Assembly (NCBI GenBank): GCA_964564785.1
Contig: CAZMCT010000078.1
Span: 1 to 19,687 of the forward strand
Reading direction: 5' to 3'
DNA from: CAZMCT01 sp964564785
GTDB taxonomy: Bacteria > Planctomycetota > Phycisphaerae > UBA1845 > Fen-1342
DNA length: 19,687 bases
The translations under genes and the position numbers were made by a program. The number at the start of each line of letters is the position of its first letter. Position 1 is the stretch's first letter. Shown one piece after another: positions 7,543-13,836 of the stretch. The notes below the pieces were generated by a model, which saw only the letters and a list, made by a program, of their open reading frames with translations, did not search any database and was not told the origin of the DNA.

Positions 7543-7587
7543 GCCGGCGCCCGCGCCGGCGCTGCGGGCTCGAATCGACGCTATACT
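7543..7587 (+). promoter_or_regulatory. Promoter region between purE and the glycosyltransferase
   Basis: A perfect TATACT -10 box lies at 7582-7587, reading toward the glycosyltransferase with a leader of about 67 bases. I see no good -35 box. Upstream, 7543-7560 is a perfect dyad, GCCGGCGC-CC-GCGCCGGC, which could be an operator or simply GC-rich sequence. The reverse complement across the same -10 contains TAGTAT, so overlapping divergent promoters for purE are possible but weakly supported. Confidence 0.4.
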
Positions 7588-7660
7588 ACGCGCAAATCCG
7601 GCCGGCGGCACTAGCGGCCGTGGCCGGGCCGTTGGCAGAACCGTTGCCGAGAATCCCCGG

Positions 7661-8740
7661 ATGTCGGTCGCAACCCCCGAGGTTTCCGTGGTCGTGCCGG
7701 TCTTCCAGGAGGAGGCCAGCATCCCGACGGTCTTTCCGCACTTCCTGCGGACGCTCGCCGCCCAGCGCCGCCGGTTCGAGCTGATCGCCGTCAACGACGG
7801 CAGCCGCGACCGCTCCGGCCCCCTGCTCGACGAGCTGGCCGCCCGCGAGCCGCGGCTGCGGGTGATCCACCTGGCCCGCAACTACGGCCAGACGGCGGCG
7901 CTGATGGCCGGGTTCTGGGCGGCTCGCGCGCCGCTCATCGTGCCGCTCGACGGCGACGGTCAGAACCCGCCCGAGGAGATCGAGCGGCTCTGCGACGTCC
8001 TCCAGGAGGGCGGCTACGACGTGGTCAGCGGCTGGCGCAAAGACCGCAAGGACTCGTGGCTGCGGACCCGCGTGTCGCGCGTCGCGAACTGGCTGATCGG
8101 CCGCGTCACGGGCGTGCGGCTGCACGACTACGGCTGCACGCTCAAAGCCTACCGGGCCAACGTCATCCGCGATGCGCGCCTCTACGGCGAAATGCACCGC
8201 TTCATCCCGGTCTACACCTCGATGCACGGCGCGCGCATCTGCGAGGTCGTCGTGCGGCACAACCCACGGACCGCCGGTCAGAGCAAGTACGGCTACGGCC
8301 GGATCTTCAAGGTCCTGGTCGACCTGATCCTCGTCCGCATGCTTCAGAAATACCGCACCAAGCCGATGCACTTCTTCGGCAAGATCACGCAGTGGTCATG
8401 GATCGCCACCGCCGCGTTCTACCTGCTCGGCGTCTACCGCGCGATCGTCGCGGGCGATCCGGCCAAGCTGCTGTTCGGCAAGGCGCCGCTGGCCGGGCTC
8501 ATGTTCTTCGTCCTGGGGTGCTTTTCGATCCTGCTCGGCCTGGTTGCGGAGCTGGCTATGCGGGCCGCGTTCGAGTTCAACGCCGGGCGCTACTGGGAGG
8601 AGGCCCGCCGCGTCAATTTCGGTCCCGGCGGCGCCGAGTGGCAGCCGCGGAGCCTGCCCGTCGCGGCGCTCGCGCCCAATCCCTCCGACCCGCCGCGCGG
8701 TCCGCGAACGACCGTCGGACTCGATCGCCCCGCCGACTGA
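7661..8740 (+). CDS. GT2-family membrane glycosyltransferase (DPM1/ArnC-like)
   Basis: Protein of 359 residues. An N-terminal GT-A catalytic domain begins VSVVVPVFQEE (8-18), with VNDGSRD (44-50) for the nucleotide-sugar and LDGDGQNPPEEI (96-107), the variant of the LDADLQDPPE motif that binds the metal and sugar diphosphate. Two membrane segments follow (about 245-265 and 275-300), then a polar Pro/Arg-rich tail. This architecture matches enzymes that move a sugar from a nucleotide onto a polyprenyl phosphate at the cytoplasmic face of the membrane (dolichol-phosphate mannose synthase, ArnC, GtrB groups). The acceptor and sugar are unknown. The ATG at 7661 is chosen because the conserved domain starts five codons later; the Shine-Dalgarno site is weak. 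No other sugar-related gene is adjacent, so the glycan pathway cannot be named. Confidence 0.88.
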   Translation: MSVATPEVSVVVPVFQEEASIPTVFPHFLRTLAAQRRRFELIAVNDGSRDRSGPLLDELAAREPRLRVIHLARNYGQTAALMAGFWAARAPLIVPLDGDGQNPPEEIERLCDVLQEGGYDVVSGWRKDRKDSWLRTRVSRVANWLIGRVTGVRLHDYGCTLKAYRANVIRDARLYGEMHRFIPVYTSMHGARICEVVVRHNPRTAGQSKYGYGRIFKVLVDLILVRMLQKYRTKPMHFFGKITQWSWIATAAFYLLGVYRAIVAGDPAKLLFGKAPLAGLMFFVLGCFSILLGLVAELAMRAAFEFNAGRYWEEARRVNFGPGGAEWQPRSLPVAALAPNPSDPPRGPRTTVGLDRPAD

Positions 8741-8801
8741 TCTCCCGCGCTTTCGGACCCTGCTTCCGACGCGGCGGACGCCCCCGCCGCCCCGCTTCCA
8801 A

Positions 8802-8829
8802 TTGATCCCGATCGGCCCGCGGGTATAGT
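8802..8829 (+). promoter_or_regulatory. Promoter of rocD
   Basis: TTGATC (8802-8807), a 16-base spacer and TATAGT (8824-8829). The predicted leader to the ATG at 8910 is about 74 bases. It is one of the better -35/-10 pairs in the window. Confidence 0.6.
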
Positions 8830-8909
8830 TCCTGTTGCGGGCCGGCCCCGGGCCGACGCGGGTCGCTCGCGCACCGGAACGGACGGACTTCGCCTGCGAA
8901 AGGACGAGC

Positions 8910-10148
8910 ATGAGTACCATCACGCGCACCCATCCGGCGCCGGCCGGACTGTCCAACGCCGAACACATTGAGCTGGTTGAGCATTACGCCGCGCACAACT
9001 ACCACCCGCTGCCCGTGGTCGTCGCCCGGGCCGAGGGCGTGTGGGTTGAGGATGCCGACGGCCGACGCTACCTGGACATGCTGGCGGCCTACTCGGCGGT
9101 CAACTTCGGCCACCGCCACCCCGAGCTGGTGGCCGCGGCCAAGGAGCAGCTCGACAGCGTGACGCTGACCAGCCGCGCGTTTCACAACGACCAGCTCGGG
9201 CCGTTCTGCCGCGACCTGGCCGAGCTGGCCGGTATGGAAATGGTCCTGCCCATGAACACCGGGGCCGAGGGCGTCGAAACCGCCATCAAGACGGCTCGCA
9301 AGTGGGGCTACCTGGTCAAGGGCGTGCCGCAGAACCAGGCCAAGATCATCTGTTGCTCGGAGAACTTCCACGGCCGCACGACCACGATCATCAGCTTCAG
9401 CACCGATCCTCAGTCACGGCAGGACTTCGGCCCCTACACGCCCGGGTTCGAGATCGTGCCGTACGGCGATATCGAGGCCCTCCGGCGGGCCATCGACGCG
9501 AACACCGTCGCGTTCCTGGTCGAGCCGATCCAGGGCGAAGCCGGAATCATCGTCCCGCCCGACGGCTTCCTGCGGCAGGTCCGCGACCTGTGCACGCAGA
9601 ACCGCGTGCTGTTCATCGCGGACGAAATCCAGGCCGGCCTGGGCCGTACCGGCCATACCTTCGCCTGCGAGCACGAAGGCGTGCAGCCCGACATGTACGT
9701 GCTCGGCAAGGCTCTCGGCGGCGGGATCGTGCCCCTCTCGGCCGTCGTCTCACGCGCGGACGTGCTGGGCGTCTTCAAGCCCGGCGACCACGGCAGCACG
9801 TTCGGCGGCAACCCGCTGGCCTGCGCCGTCGGTCGCAAGGTGATCGAAATCCTCCGCTCCAAGAAATACCAGAACAACGCCGCCGAGCTCGGGCACTACC
9901 TGTTCGAGAAGCTGCGGGCGATCCGCACGGACAAGGTGCACGAGATCCGCGGACGCGGGCTGTGGGTCGGGATCGAGTTCAAGCGCGAGGCGGGCGTGGC
10001 CCGCCAGTACTGCGAGCAACTGATGTCGATGGGCGTGCTGTGCAAGGACACACACGCCCAGACCATGCGGCTGGCCCCGCCGCTGTGCATCACGCGCGCC
10101 GAACTCGATTGGGCCCTCGAGCGCCTGCGGAAGGTGCTGGCCGGGTAG
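8910..10148 (+). CDS. rocD: Ornithine aminotransferase (ornithine-oxo-acid transaminase)
   Basis: PLP-dependent class III aminotransferase of 412 residues that transfers the delta-amino group of ornithine to 2-oxoglutarate, giving glutamate-5-semialdehyde; it links arginine/ornithine to proline and glutamate. Features diagnostic of ornithine rather than acetylornithine aminotransferase include AAHNYHPLPVV (27-37), AYSAVNFGHRHP (60-71), LTSRAFHND (86-94) and MNTGAEGVETAIKTARKWGY (115-134). The PLP lysine is K267 in VLGKALGGG, and DEIQ (238-241) holds the pyridine-ring aspartate. The ATG at 8910 has AAAGGA five bases upstream. The next gene, an AhpD-like protein, follows after 89 bp on the same strand and may share the transcript. 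No proC, rocA or arginase lies nearby. Residue spacing is complete and there is no sign of frameshift. Confidence 0.95.
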   Translation: MSTITRTHPAPAGLSNAEHIELVEHYAAHNYHPLPVVVARAEGVWVEDADGRRYLDMLAAYSAVNFGHRHPELVAAAKEQLDSVTLTSRAFHNDQLGPFCRDLAELAGMEMVLPMNTGAEGVETAIKTARKWGYLVKGVPQNQAKIICCSENFHGRTTTIISFSTDPQSRQDFGPYTPGFEIVPYGDIEALRRAIDANTVAFLVEPIQGEAGIIVPPDGFLRQVRDLCTQNRVLFIADEIQAGLGRTGHTFACEHEGVQPDMYVLGKALGGGIVPLSAVVSRADVLGVFKPGDHGSTFGGNPLACAVGRKVIEILRSKKYQNNAAELGHYLFEKLRAIRTDKVHEIRGRGLWVGIEFKREAGVARQYCEQLMSMGVLCKDTHAQTMRLAPPLCITRAELDWALERLRKVLAG

Positions 10149-10237
10149 CGCGTGCGCCCGGTTCGCCCGTCCGCTCTCCGAGCCCCCGGCCGCAGCGACG
10201 GGGCGCCCTGTTCGCGGCGCATGCGAGGAAACCCCGA

Positions 10238-10603
10238 ATGTCCACCCGCCTGGCCGAATTCCGCGCGTTCCGCGAGAAGATGAACGAGCGCATCCTCGCG
10301 GCCGGCAACCTGCCCATCCAGCGCTTCTTCACGCTCGACACCCGGGCCTACGAGGACGGCGCGCTGGACGCCCGGACCAAGGAAATCGCCGGCCTGGTCG
10401 GCTCGCTCGTGCTTCGCTGCGACGACTGCATCACCTACCACGTCATTCGCTGCAAGGAGGTCGGCGTCAGCGACGCACAGCTTTGGGAGGCCTTCAACAT
10501 CGGGCTGATCATCGGCGGCTCGATCGTGATTCCGCACCTGCGGCGGGCCGTGGCGCTGCTGGACGAGCTCAACAGCGAGTCGCAAGCAGCGAGTGGCGCC
10601 TAG
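10238..10603 (+). CDS. AhpD-like (carboxymuconolactone decarboxylase family) CxxC protein
   Basis: Small protein of 121 residues with the AhpD/CMD fold motif LRCDDCITYHVIRC (59-72). Cys61 and Cys64 form the redox CxxC pair and His68 lies four residues after the second cysteine, as in AhpD. The tail GLIIGGSIVIPHLRRAV matches the conserved C-terminal helix of this family. Such proteins reduce peroxidase partners or act as general thiol oxidoreductases; the substrate is unknown here. The ATG at 10238 has GAGGAA seven bases upstream. It follows rocD by 89 bp and is probably co-transcribed, although a metabolic link to ornithine is not evident. No AhpC or peroxiredoxin gene lies in the window. A true decarboxylase role is less likely because the redox CxxC-xxx-H motif is intact. 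Confidence 0.85.
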   Translation: MSTRLAEFRAFREKMNERILAAGNLPIQRFFTLDTRAYEDGALDARTKEIAGLVGSLVLRCDDCITYHVIRCKEVGVSDAQLWEAFNIGLIIGGSIVIPHLRRAVALLDELNSESQAASGA

Positions 10604-10628
10604 AGTGCCCAACAAAACCACCTGGGGA

Positions 10629-10728
10629 ACCGACCTCCGGTCGGTCAGTTGACAGGCCGGACGGCCTGTCCTTCAGTGGGTAACAGGCCAAAGACCGGTC
10701 CCCCAGAGGTTACAGGCCGGGGGCCTGT
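10629..10728. repeat. Array of small palindromes with a roughly 30-bp period
   Basis: Four units. 10629-10645 is ACCGACC-TCC-GGTCGGT. 10651-10670 is GACAGGCC-GGAC-GGCCTGTC. 10682-10698 is a degraded copy starting ACAGGCC, with five of seven pairs retained. 10712-10728 is ACAGGCC-GGG-GGCCTGT. The last three begin 30-31 bases apart and share a C-A-G/G-G-T-rich spacer, so this is a tandem repeat of a palindromic unit and not chance hairpins. Two stems are perfect. Confidence 0.75.
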
Positions 10729-10756
10729 CATGCCGGGTGGTGATAGCCGCGCTACG

Positions 10757-10835
10757 CAGCCCGTTGAGAAAGGGCGCCGGCTCCGCCCCACCCCACCATT
10801 GCGGCACGCGCGCTGAGCCTGTGTTCCTGTTCCCC
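10757..10835 (+). repeat. Dispersed intergenic repeat, copy A
   Basis: Starts CAGCCCGTTGAGAAAGGG and continues CGCCGGCTCCGCC, then ACCATTGCGGCACGCGC, ending near CCTGTTCCCC. The same order of blocks occurs on the opposite strand at 17489-17580 and 18519-18613. The match to copy C is the clearest, running over about 50 bases with few differences and a 1-base gap. Confidence 0.65.
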
Positions 10836-10926
10836 GTTTACTCCGGCGGTGCCTGGGCTCCCGCGGTGGCTGTCGCTTCTTTCACGCTCCGGCCGACTGC
10901 GGAACGCGGATCCCCCGCGGCTCCGC

Positions 10927-12015
10927 TCACGCCCACGCGTTCGTGGTCGCCACGATGCTCGCCGGCTCCTTGGCCAGCCGTCGGGCCGTCTCGAGCGCGA
11001 TGCGCCCGGCTTTCACCAGCCGCTGGAGATCCTCGTCCAGCGGGATCATGCCGTCACGCTTGCCGGTCTGGAGGGCCGACTCCAGCGTCTCGATCTTGCC
11101 CGCCCGGATCGCCACCTGCACCTGCTGGTTCACATGCAGCACCTCGAGCGCCAGCACGCGCTTCTCGGCGGCCCCCACGGCCGGCAGCAGGTGCTGGCAC
11201 ACGACCGAGCGCAGACTCATCGCGAGCTGGCTGCGGATGTCGTCCTGCGTCTCCTGCGGGAAAATGTCGACCAGCCGCGTCAGGGCGCCCTTCGCGTCGC
11301 GCGTGTGCAGCGTCGTGAGGATCAGGTGCCCGGTCTCGGCCGCCGACAGCGCGATCTGCGCCGTCTCGCGGTCGCGGATCTCACCCACCAGGATCACGTC
11401 CGGGTCCTGCCGCAGCCCGTGCTTGAGGCCGTCGGCGAACGAGTCCACGTCGCGGCCGACCTCGCGCTGCGTGACGATCGCGCCCGTGCCGGGGTTGTGC
11501 AGGTACTCGATCGGCTCCTCGATCGTCAGTACCCGGCGCGTCGCATCTTGCCGCACCAGGTTGACCAGCGCAGCCAGGGTCGCCGTCTTGCCCGATCCGG
11601 TCACGCCGGTGACGATGACCAGGCCGTTATGGTGCGCGACCAGTCGCTGCGCCAGCTCCTCGGGGAAGCCCAGCCACTCGAACGTCGGAATCTCGTTGGG
11701 AATGTGCCGCAGGCACGCGCACCATTGCCCTTGCGCCAGGTACACCCCCGCCCGGAAGCGCGCCGGCACGCCCTGGTGCGCGAGCGCGACCGAACAATCC
11801 AGATTCTTCACGTCAGCGAGCTGCCCCCGCACCCGCTCCGGCACCAGCGACTCGACCATCCGCCGCGTATGCTCGGCCGTCAGCGGCACCGCGCCCGCCG
11901 GCCGGAGCTGGCCGTGGACGCGGAACGTGGGCGGGTAGCCGGGCACGAGGTGCACGTCCGAAGCCTCGCGCTCGATCGCGTCTTCGAGCAGCTCCAGCAA
12001 TTCGCGGGAGGGCAT
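10927..12015 (-). CDS. pilT: PilT-type twitching-motility ATPase
   Basis: Hexameric cytoplasmic ATPase that powers retraction of type IV pili (GspE/PilT secretion ATPase superfamily). With the ATG at 12015 it has 362 residues, typical for PilT. Visible are the N-terminal SDVHLVPGYPPTFRVHGQL (19-37), Walker A GVTGSGKT (137-144), the Asp box RVLTIEEPIEYLH (161-173), Walker B DPDVILVGEIRD (204-215), the His box around TTLHT (His237) and the C-terminal AIRAGKIETLESALQTGK. An in-frame ATG at 12189 (420 residues) also has a good ribosome-binding site (AAAGGG) and would add a 58-residue Ala/Arg-rich extension without homology; the site before 12015 is AGGGAT. No other pilus gene is adjacent, so PilU or a fimbrial paralogue cannot be excluded. 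It is convergent with the ahpD-like gene and lies downstream of tRNA-Glu. Confidence 0.88.
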   Translation of the reverse strand: MPSRELLELLEDAIEREASDVHLVPGYPPTFRVHGQLRPAGAVPLTAEHTRRMVESLVPERVRGQLADVKNLDCSVALAHQGVPARFRAGVYLAQGQWCACLRHIPNEIPTFEWLGFPEELAQRLVAHHNGLVIVTGVTGSGKTATLAALVNLVRQDATRRVLTIEEPIEYLHNPGTGAIVTQREVGRDVDSFADGLKHGLRQDPDVILVGEIRDRETAQIALSAAETGHLILTTLHTRDAKGALTRLVDIFPQETQDDIRSQLAMSLRSVVCQHLLPAVGAAEKRVLALEVLHVNQQVQVAIRAGKIETLESALQTGKRDGMIPLDEDLQRLVKAGRIALETARRLAKEPASIVATTNAWA

Positions 12016-12362
12016 GACCGGATCCCTATTGTCGCGGCCGCGGTCCGCCGCGCACGCCGTCGCCGGGTCGAGCATCCCGTGTGCCGCGGCCGGGTCGGCG
12101 GCGCTTCGATCGCCCGCACCGGTCCCCGCCGTGCCGCGCTTCGCGCCCGCGCGGGCCGCCGCGTCCTTCGTACCGTGAGCATCCAGCATGATAGCCCTTT
12201 TGCATGGCCAGCGGCCGAGAATCCGGCCGCGGTCCCCCTTGTACCCCCTCGACGGCCGCGAGTTGCAGCGTGGGACTCGGACGCCTTGATGAGGGGGTTG
12301 CTCACCCTCGGCCGGCAACCGACCCCACAGCGGAAGCCCCCAAGGAGGGCACGCAGCCGAAC
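12016..12362. other. Gap between pilT and tRNA-Glu
   Basis: If pilT begins at 12015 this 347-bp stretch is non-coding; if it begins at 12189 about half of it is coding. The minus strand carries AAAGGG before the ATG at 12189. There is no clear terminator after tRNA-Glu and no convincing promoter, so pilT could be transcribed from the tRNA-Glu promoter. Confidence 0.35.
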
Positions 12363-12435
12363 CGCCCCCACGGGGATTCGAACCCCGGTCTCCAGGATGA
12401 GAACCTGATATCCTAGGCCACTAGACGATGGGGGC
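12363..12435 (-). tRNA. tRNA-Glu(CTC)
   Basis: Read on the minus strand, the acceptor stem GCCCCCA pairs with TGGGGGC. The anticodon stem TCAGG/CCTGG carries loop TTCTCAT with anticodon CTC at 12401-12399. The T-arm is CGGGG-TTCGAAT-CCCCG and the discriminator base is G. The 3' CCA is not encoded. CTC reads GAG, a very frequent codon in such GC-rich genes. Confidence 0.95.
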
Positions 12436-12448
12436 CCGCGGCCAGCTC

Positions 12449-12494
12449 ATTTGTCAGAACAAATCAGCATACCCTGCGGCCTCGCGACCGTCAA
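12449..12494 (-). promoter_or_regulatory. Promoter of tRNA-Glu with a start-site dyad
   Basis: On the minus strand TTGACG (12494-12489), exactly 17 bases, then TATGCT (12471-12466): the best sigma-70 promoter in the window. Just downstream, ATTTGT-TCTG-ACAAAT (12464-12449) is a perfect 6-bp inverted repeat over the predicted start at about 12459. The tRNA begins about 24 bases later. Confidence 0.75.
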
Positions 12495-12569
12495 CGCGGC
12501 CGGGCCGCTGCCGCCCAGCCCATCGACCTGGCCCACCCCACTCGCCAGCCCAGATGCGTCGCTTGCTGC

Positions 12570-13622
12570 TCATTCGCACGCCCCCGCCGCGACCAGGTCC
12601 CCTGGACCCGTCCGCCGCACCACCGGCGGCCACGCCCGGCCCGGGTCGTACCACTCGTCCAGCACCGCATGCCACCGCTCGGCTGACATGGCCGCGACGA
12701 ACGCCATTCGCACCTTGCGCGGCATCGGGTGCGTGTCGGCGTAGCGGATGCCGAACTTCCGCATGATGCGGGCGGCCCGCACCGGCCCCTCCGCCGCCGC
12801 GACGAGCTCGAAATGCGCGCGGATGACGCGGCCCTGCTCGGCCACGCTCGGCGGCGGCGGCACCGGCCGGCCGGCCAGCAGCTCGCGGGCCTCGGCGAAG
12901 ATCCAGGGATAGCCGATGCAGCCGCGGGCGACGGTCACACCGTCAACACCGGTCTCGTCGAGCATGGCGCGAATGTCCTCGGCCCGGAACAGGTCGCCAC
13001 TGCCGAGCACAACGCAGTTGCCGGCGTGCTTCTTGACCCGCTTCAGGAACGCCCACGTGCTCGAGCCGCGGTAGCGCTGCTCGACCGTGCGGCCGTGGAC
13101 GGTAATCGCGGCCAATCCCAGCTCCCACGCCGCATCGAAGATACGAAAGAAGTCGCGCTCCGACTTCGGCGAATCGTCCATGCCGCGCCGCATCTTGAGC
13201 GTGACCGGCACGTGCGGCGGCACCGCCGCCCGCACCGCCCGCAGGATCTCGATCGCCGTCGGCGGGTCGCTCAGCAGGTACCCGCCTCGGCAGCGGCCGA
13301 GCACCTTCTTGACCGGGCAGCCGAAGTTGATGTCCACCACGTCGAAGCCGGCCGCGACGACGTGCCCGGCCGCCTCGGCGAAGACGCCCGGCTCGGCCCC
13401 CATGAGCTGCCCGCCGAGCGGGTGATCGGCCGGGTCGAGCCCGCCCAGCAGGATGCGGCGGGCTTTCGGCGACATGACCACGCTCTTGTCGAGCACCACC
13501 TCATGCAGGCAGTACGGGGCCCCGAAACGGCGCGCAATCATCCGCATCGGGCCGTCGCTGTAGCCCGACAGCGCGGCCTGCACGACCGGGAAATCGAAGC
13601 TCAACGGGCCGATGCGGAGCAT
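12570..13622 (-). CDS. dus: tRNA-dihydrouridine synthase (Dus family)
   Basis: FMN-dependent enzyme of 350 residues that reduces uridines in the tRNA D-loop to dihydrouridine using NADPH. The N-terminus FPVVQAALSGYSDGPMR (11-27) is the flavin-binding start of the TIM barrel. INFGCPVKKV (98-107) contains the presumed catalytic Cys102 in the GCP motif. K143 in LKMRRG, HGRTVEQRYRG (176-186) and GSGDLF (about 207-212) complete the FMN site. It resembles the DusB group most, but the subtype, and so the uridine modified, cannot be set with confidence. The ATG at 13622 aligns with the family start and has no Shine-Dalgarno sequence; instead TATAAT lies six bases upstream, so the mRNA is probably leaderless. 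It is 134 bp upstream of tRNA-Glu on the same strand. Confidence 0.9.
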   Translation of the reverse strand: MLRIGPLSFDFPVVQAALSGYSDGPMRMIARRFGAPYCLHEVVLDKSVVMSPKARRILLGGLDPADHPLGGQLMGAEPGVFAEAAGHVVAAGFDVVDINFGCPVKKVLGRCRGGYLLSDPPTAIEILRAVRAAVPPHVPVTLKMRRGMDDSPKSERDFFRIFDAAWELGLAAITVHGRTVEQRYRGSSTWAFLKRVKKHAGNCVVLGSGDLFRAEDIRAMLDETGVDGVTVARGCIGYPWIFAEARELLAGRPVPPPPSVAEQGRVIRAHFELVAAAEGPVRAARIMRKFGIRYADTHPMPRKVRMAFVAAMSAERWHAVLDEWYDPGRAWPPVVRRTGPGDLVAAGACE

Positions 13623-13628
13623 GTGCGA

Positions 13629-13634
13629 ATTATA
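13629..13634 (-). promoter_or_regulatory. -10 box six bases before the dus start
   Basis: Perfect TATAAT on the minus strand (13634-13629), then six bases (TCGCAC), then the ATG at 13622. With standard spacing the first transcribed base is the A of the ATG. A possible -35, CTGACC (13659-13654), sits 19 bases upstream, slightly long. There is no ribosome-binding site. Confidence 0.65.
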
Positions 13635-13836
13635 GAAGCCCGCAGCTTCAGGCGGTCAGCGATCCGCGCTCGGCCATCAGCCGGAGGAGGCCCGACGTGC
13701 GGTCGCACTTCCCGTGACTTCGGGCGAGTTCACCTGATGCGGCGCACGGCCGACACGGCAGTGGCATGCGACGAGCCGGCAATGGCACACGGCATACGGC
13801 AAGTTCGCCGGTCGGTGGAGCGGTATGTTTCCCGAT

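Larger units (their letters stand above)
10604..10926. other. Gene-free convergent junction rich in repeats
   Basis: This 323-bp stretch lies between the 3' ends of the ahpD-like gene (plus) and pilT (minus). It contains a palindrome array (10629-10728) and one copy of a dispersed repeat (10757-10835). Any of the strong hairpins could stop transcription from either side, although none is followed by a proper T-tract. The remaining 10836-10926 is GC-rich with no recognised structure. I see no coding potential. Confidence 0.6.

Noticed and set aside
9302..10237. Long plus-strand frame across rocD leading into the ahpD-like gene (possible fusion)
   Set aside because: The part before 10238 is an out-of-frame reading of rocD. 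The ahpD-like protein has its own start codon and ribosome-binding site.
10629..10728. CRISPR array
   Set aside because: Units are palindromic, repeats are only about 17-20 bases and diverged, spacers are about 10-13 bases and similar to each other, and there are no cas genes.
13623..13836. Short GGCANAC-like repeats near 13780-13800 (GGCACAC, GGCATAC, GGCAAGT)
   Set aside because: Three partial 7-base matches in low-complexity GC-rich sequence are not enough to call a repeat, and nothing else is seen in this 214-bp gap apart from the dus promoter.
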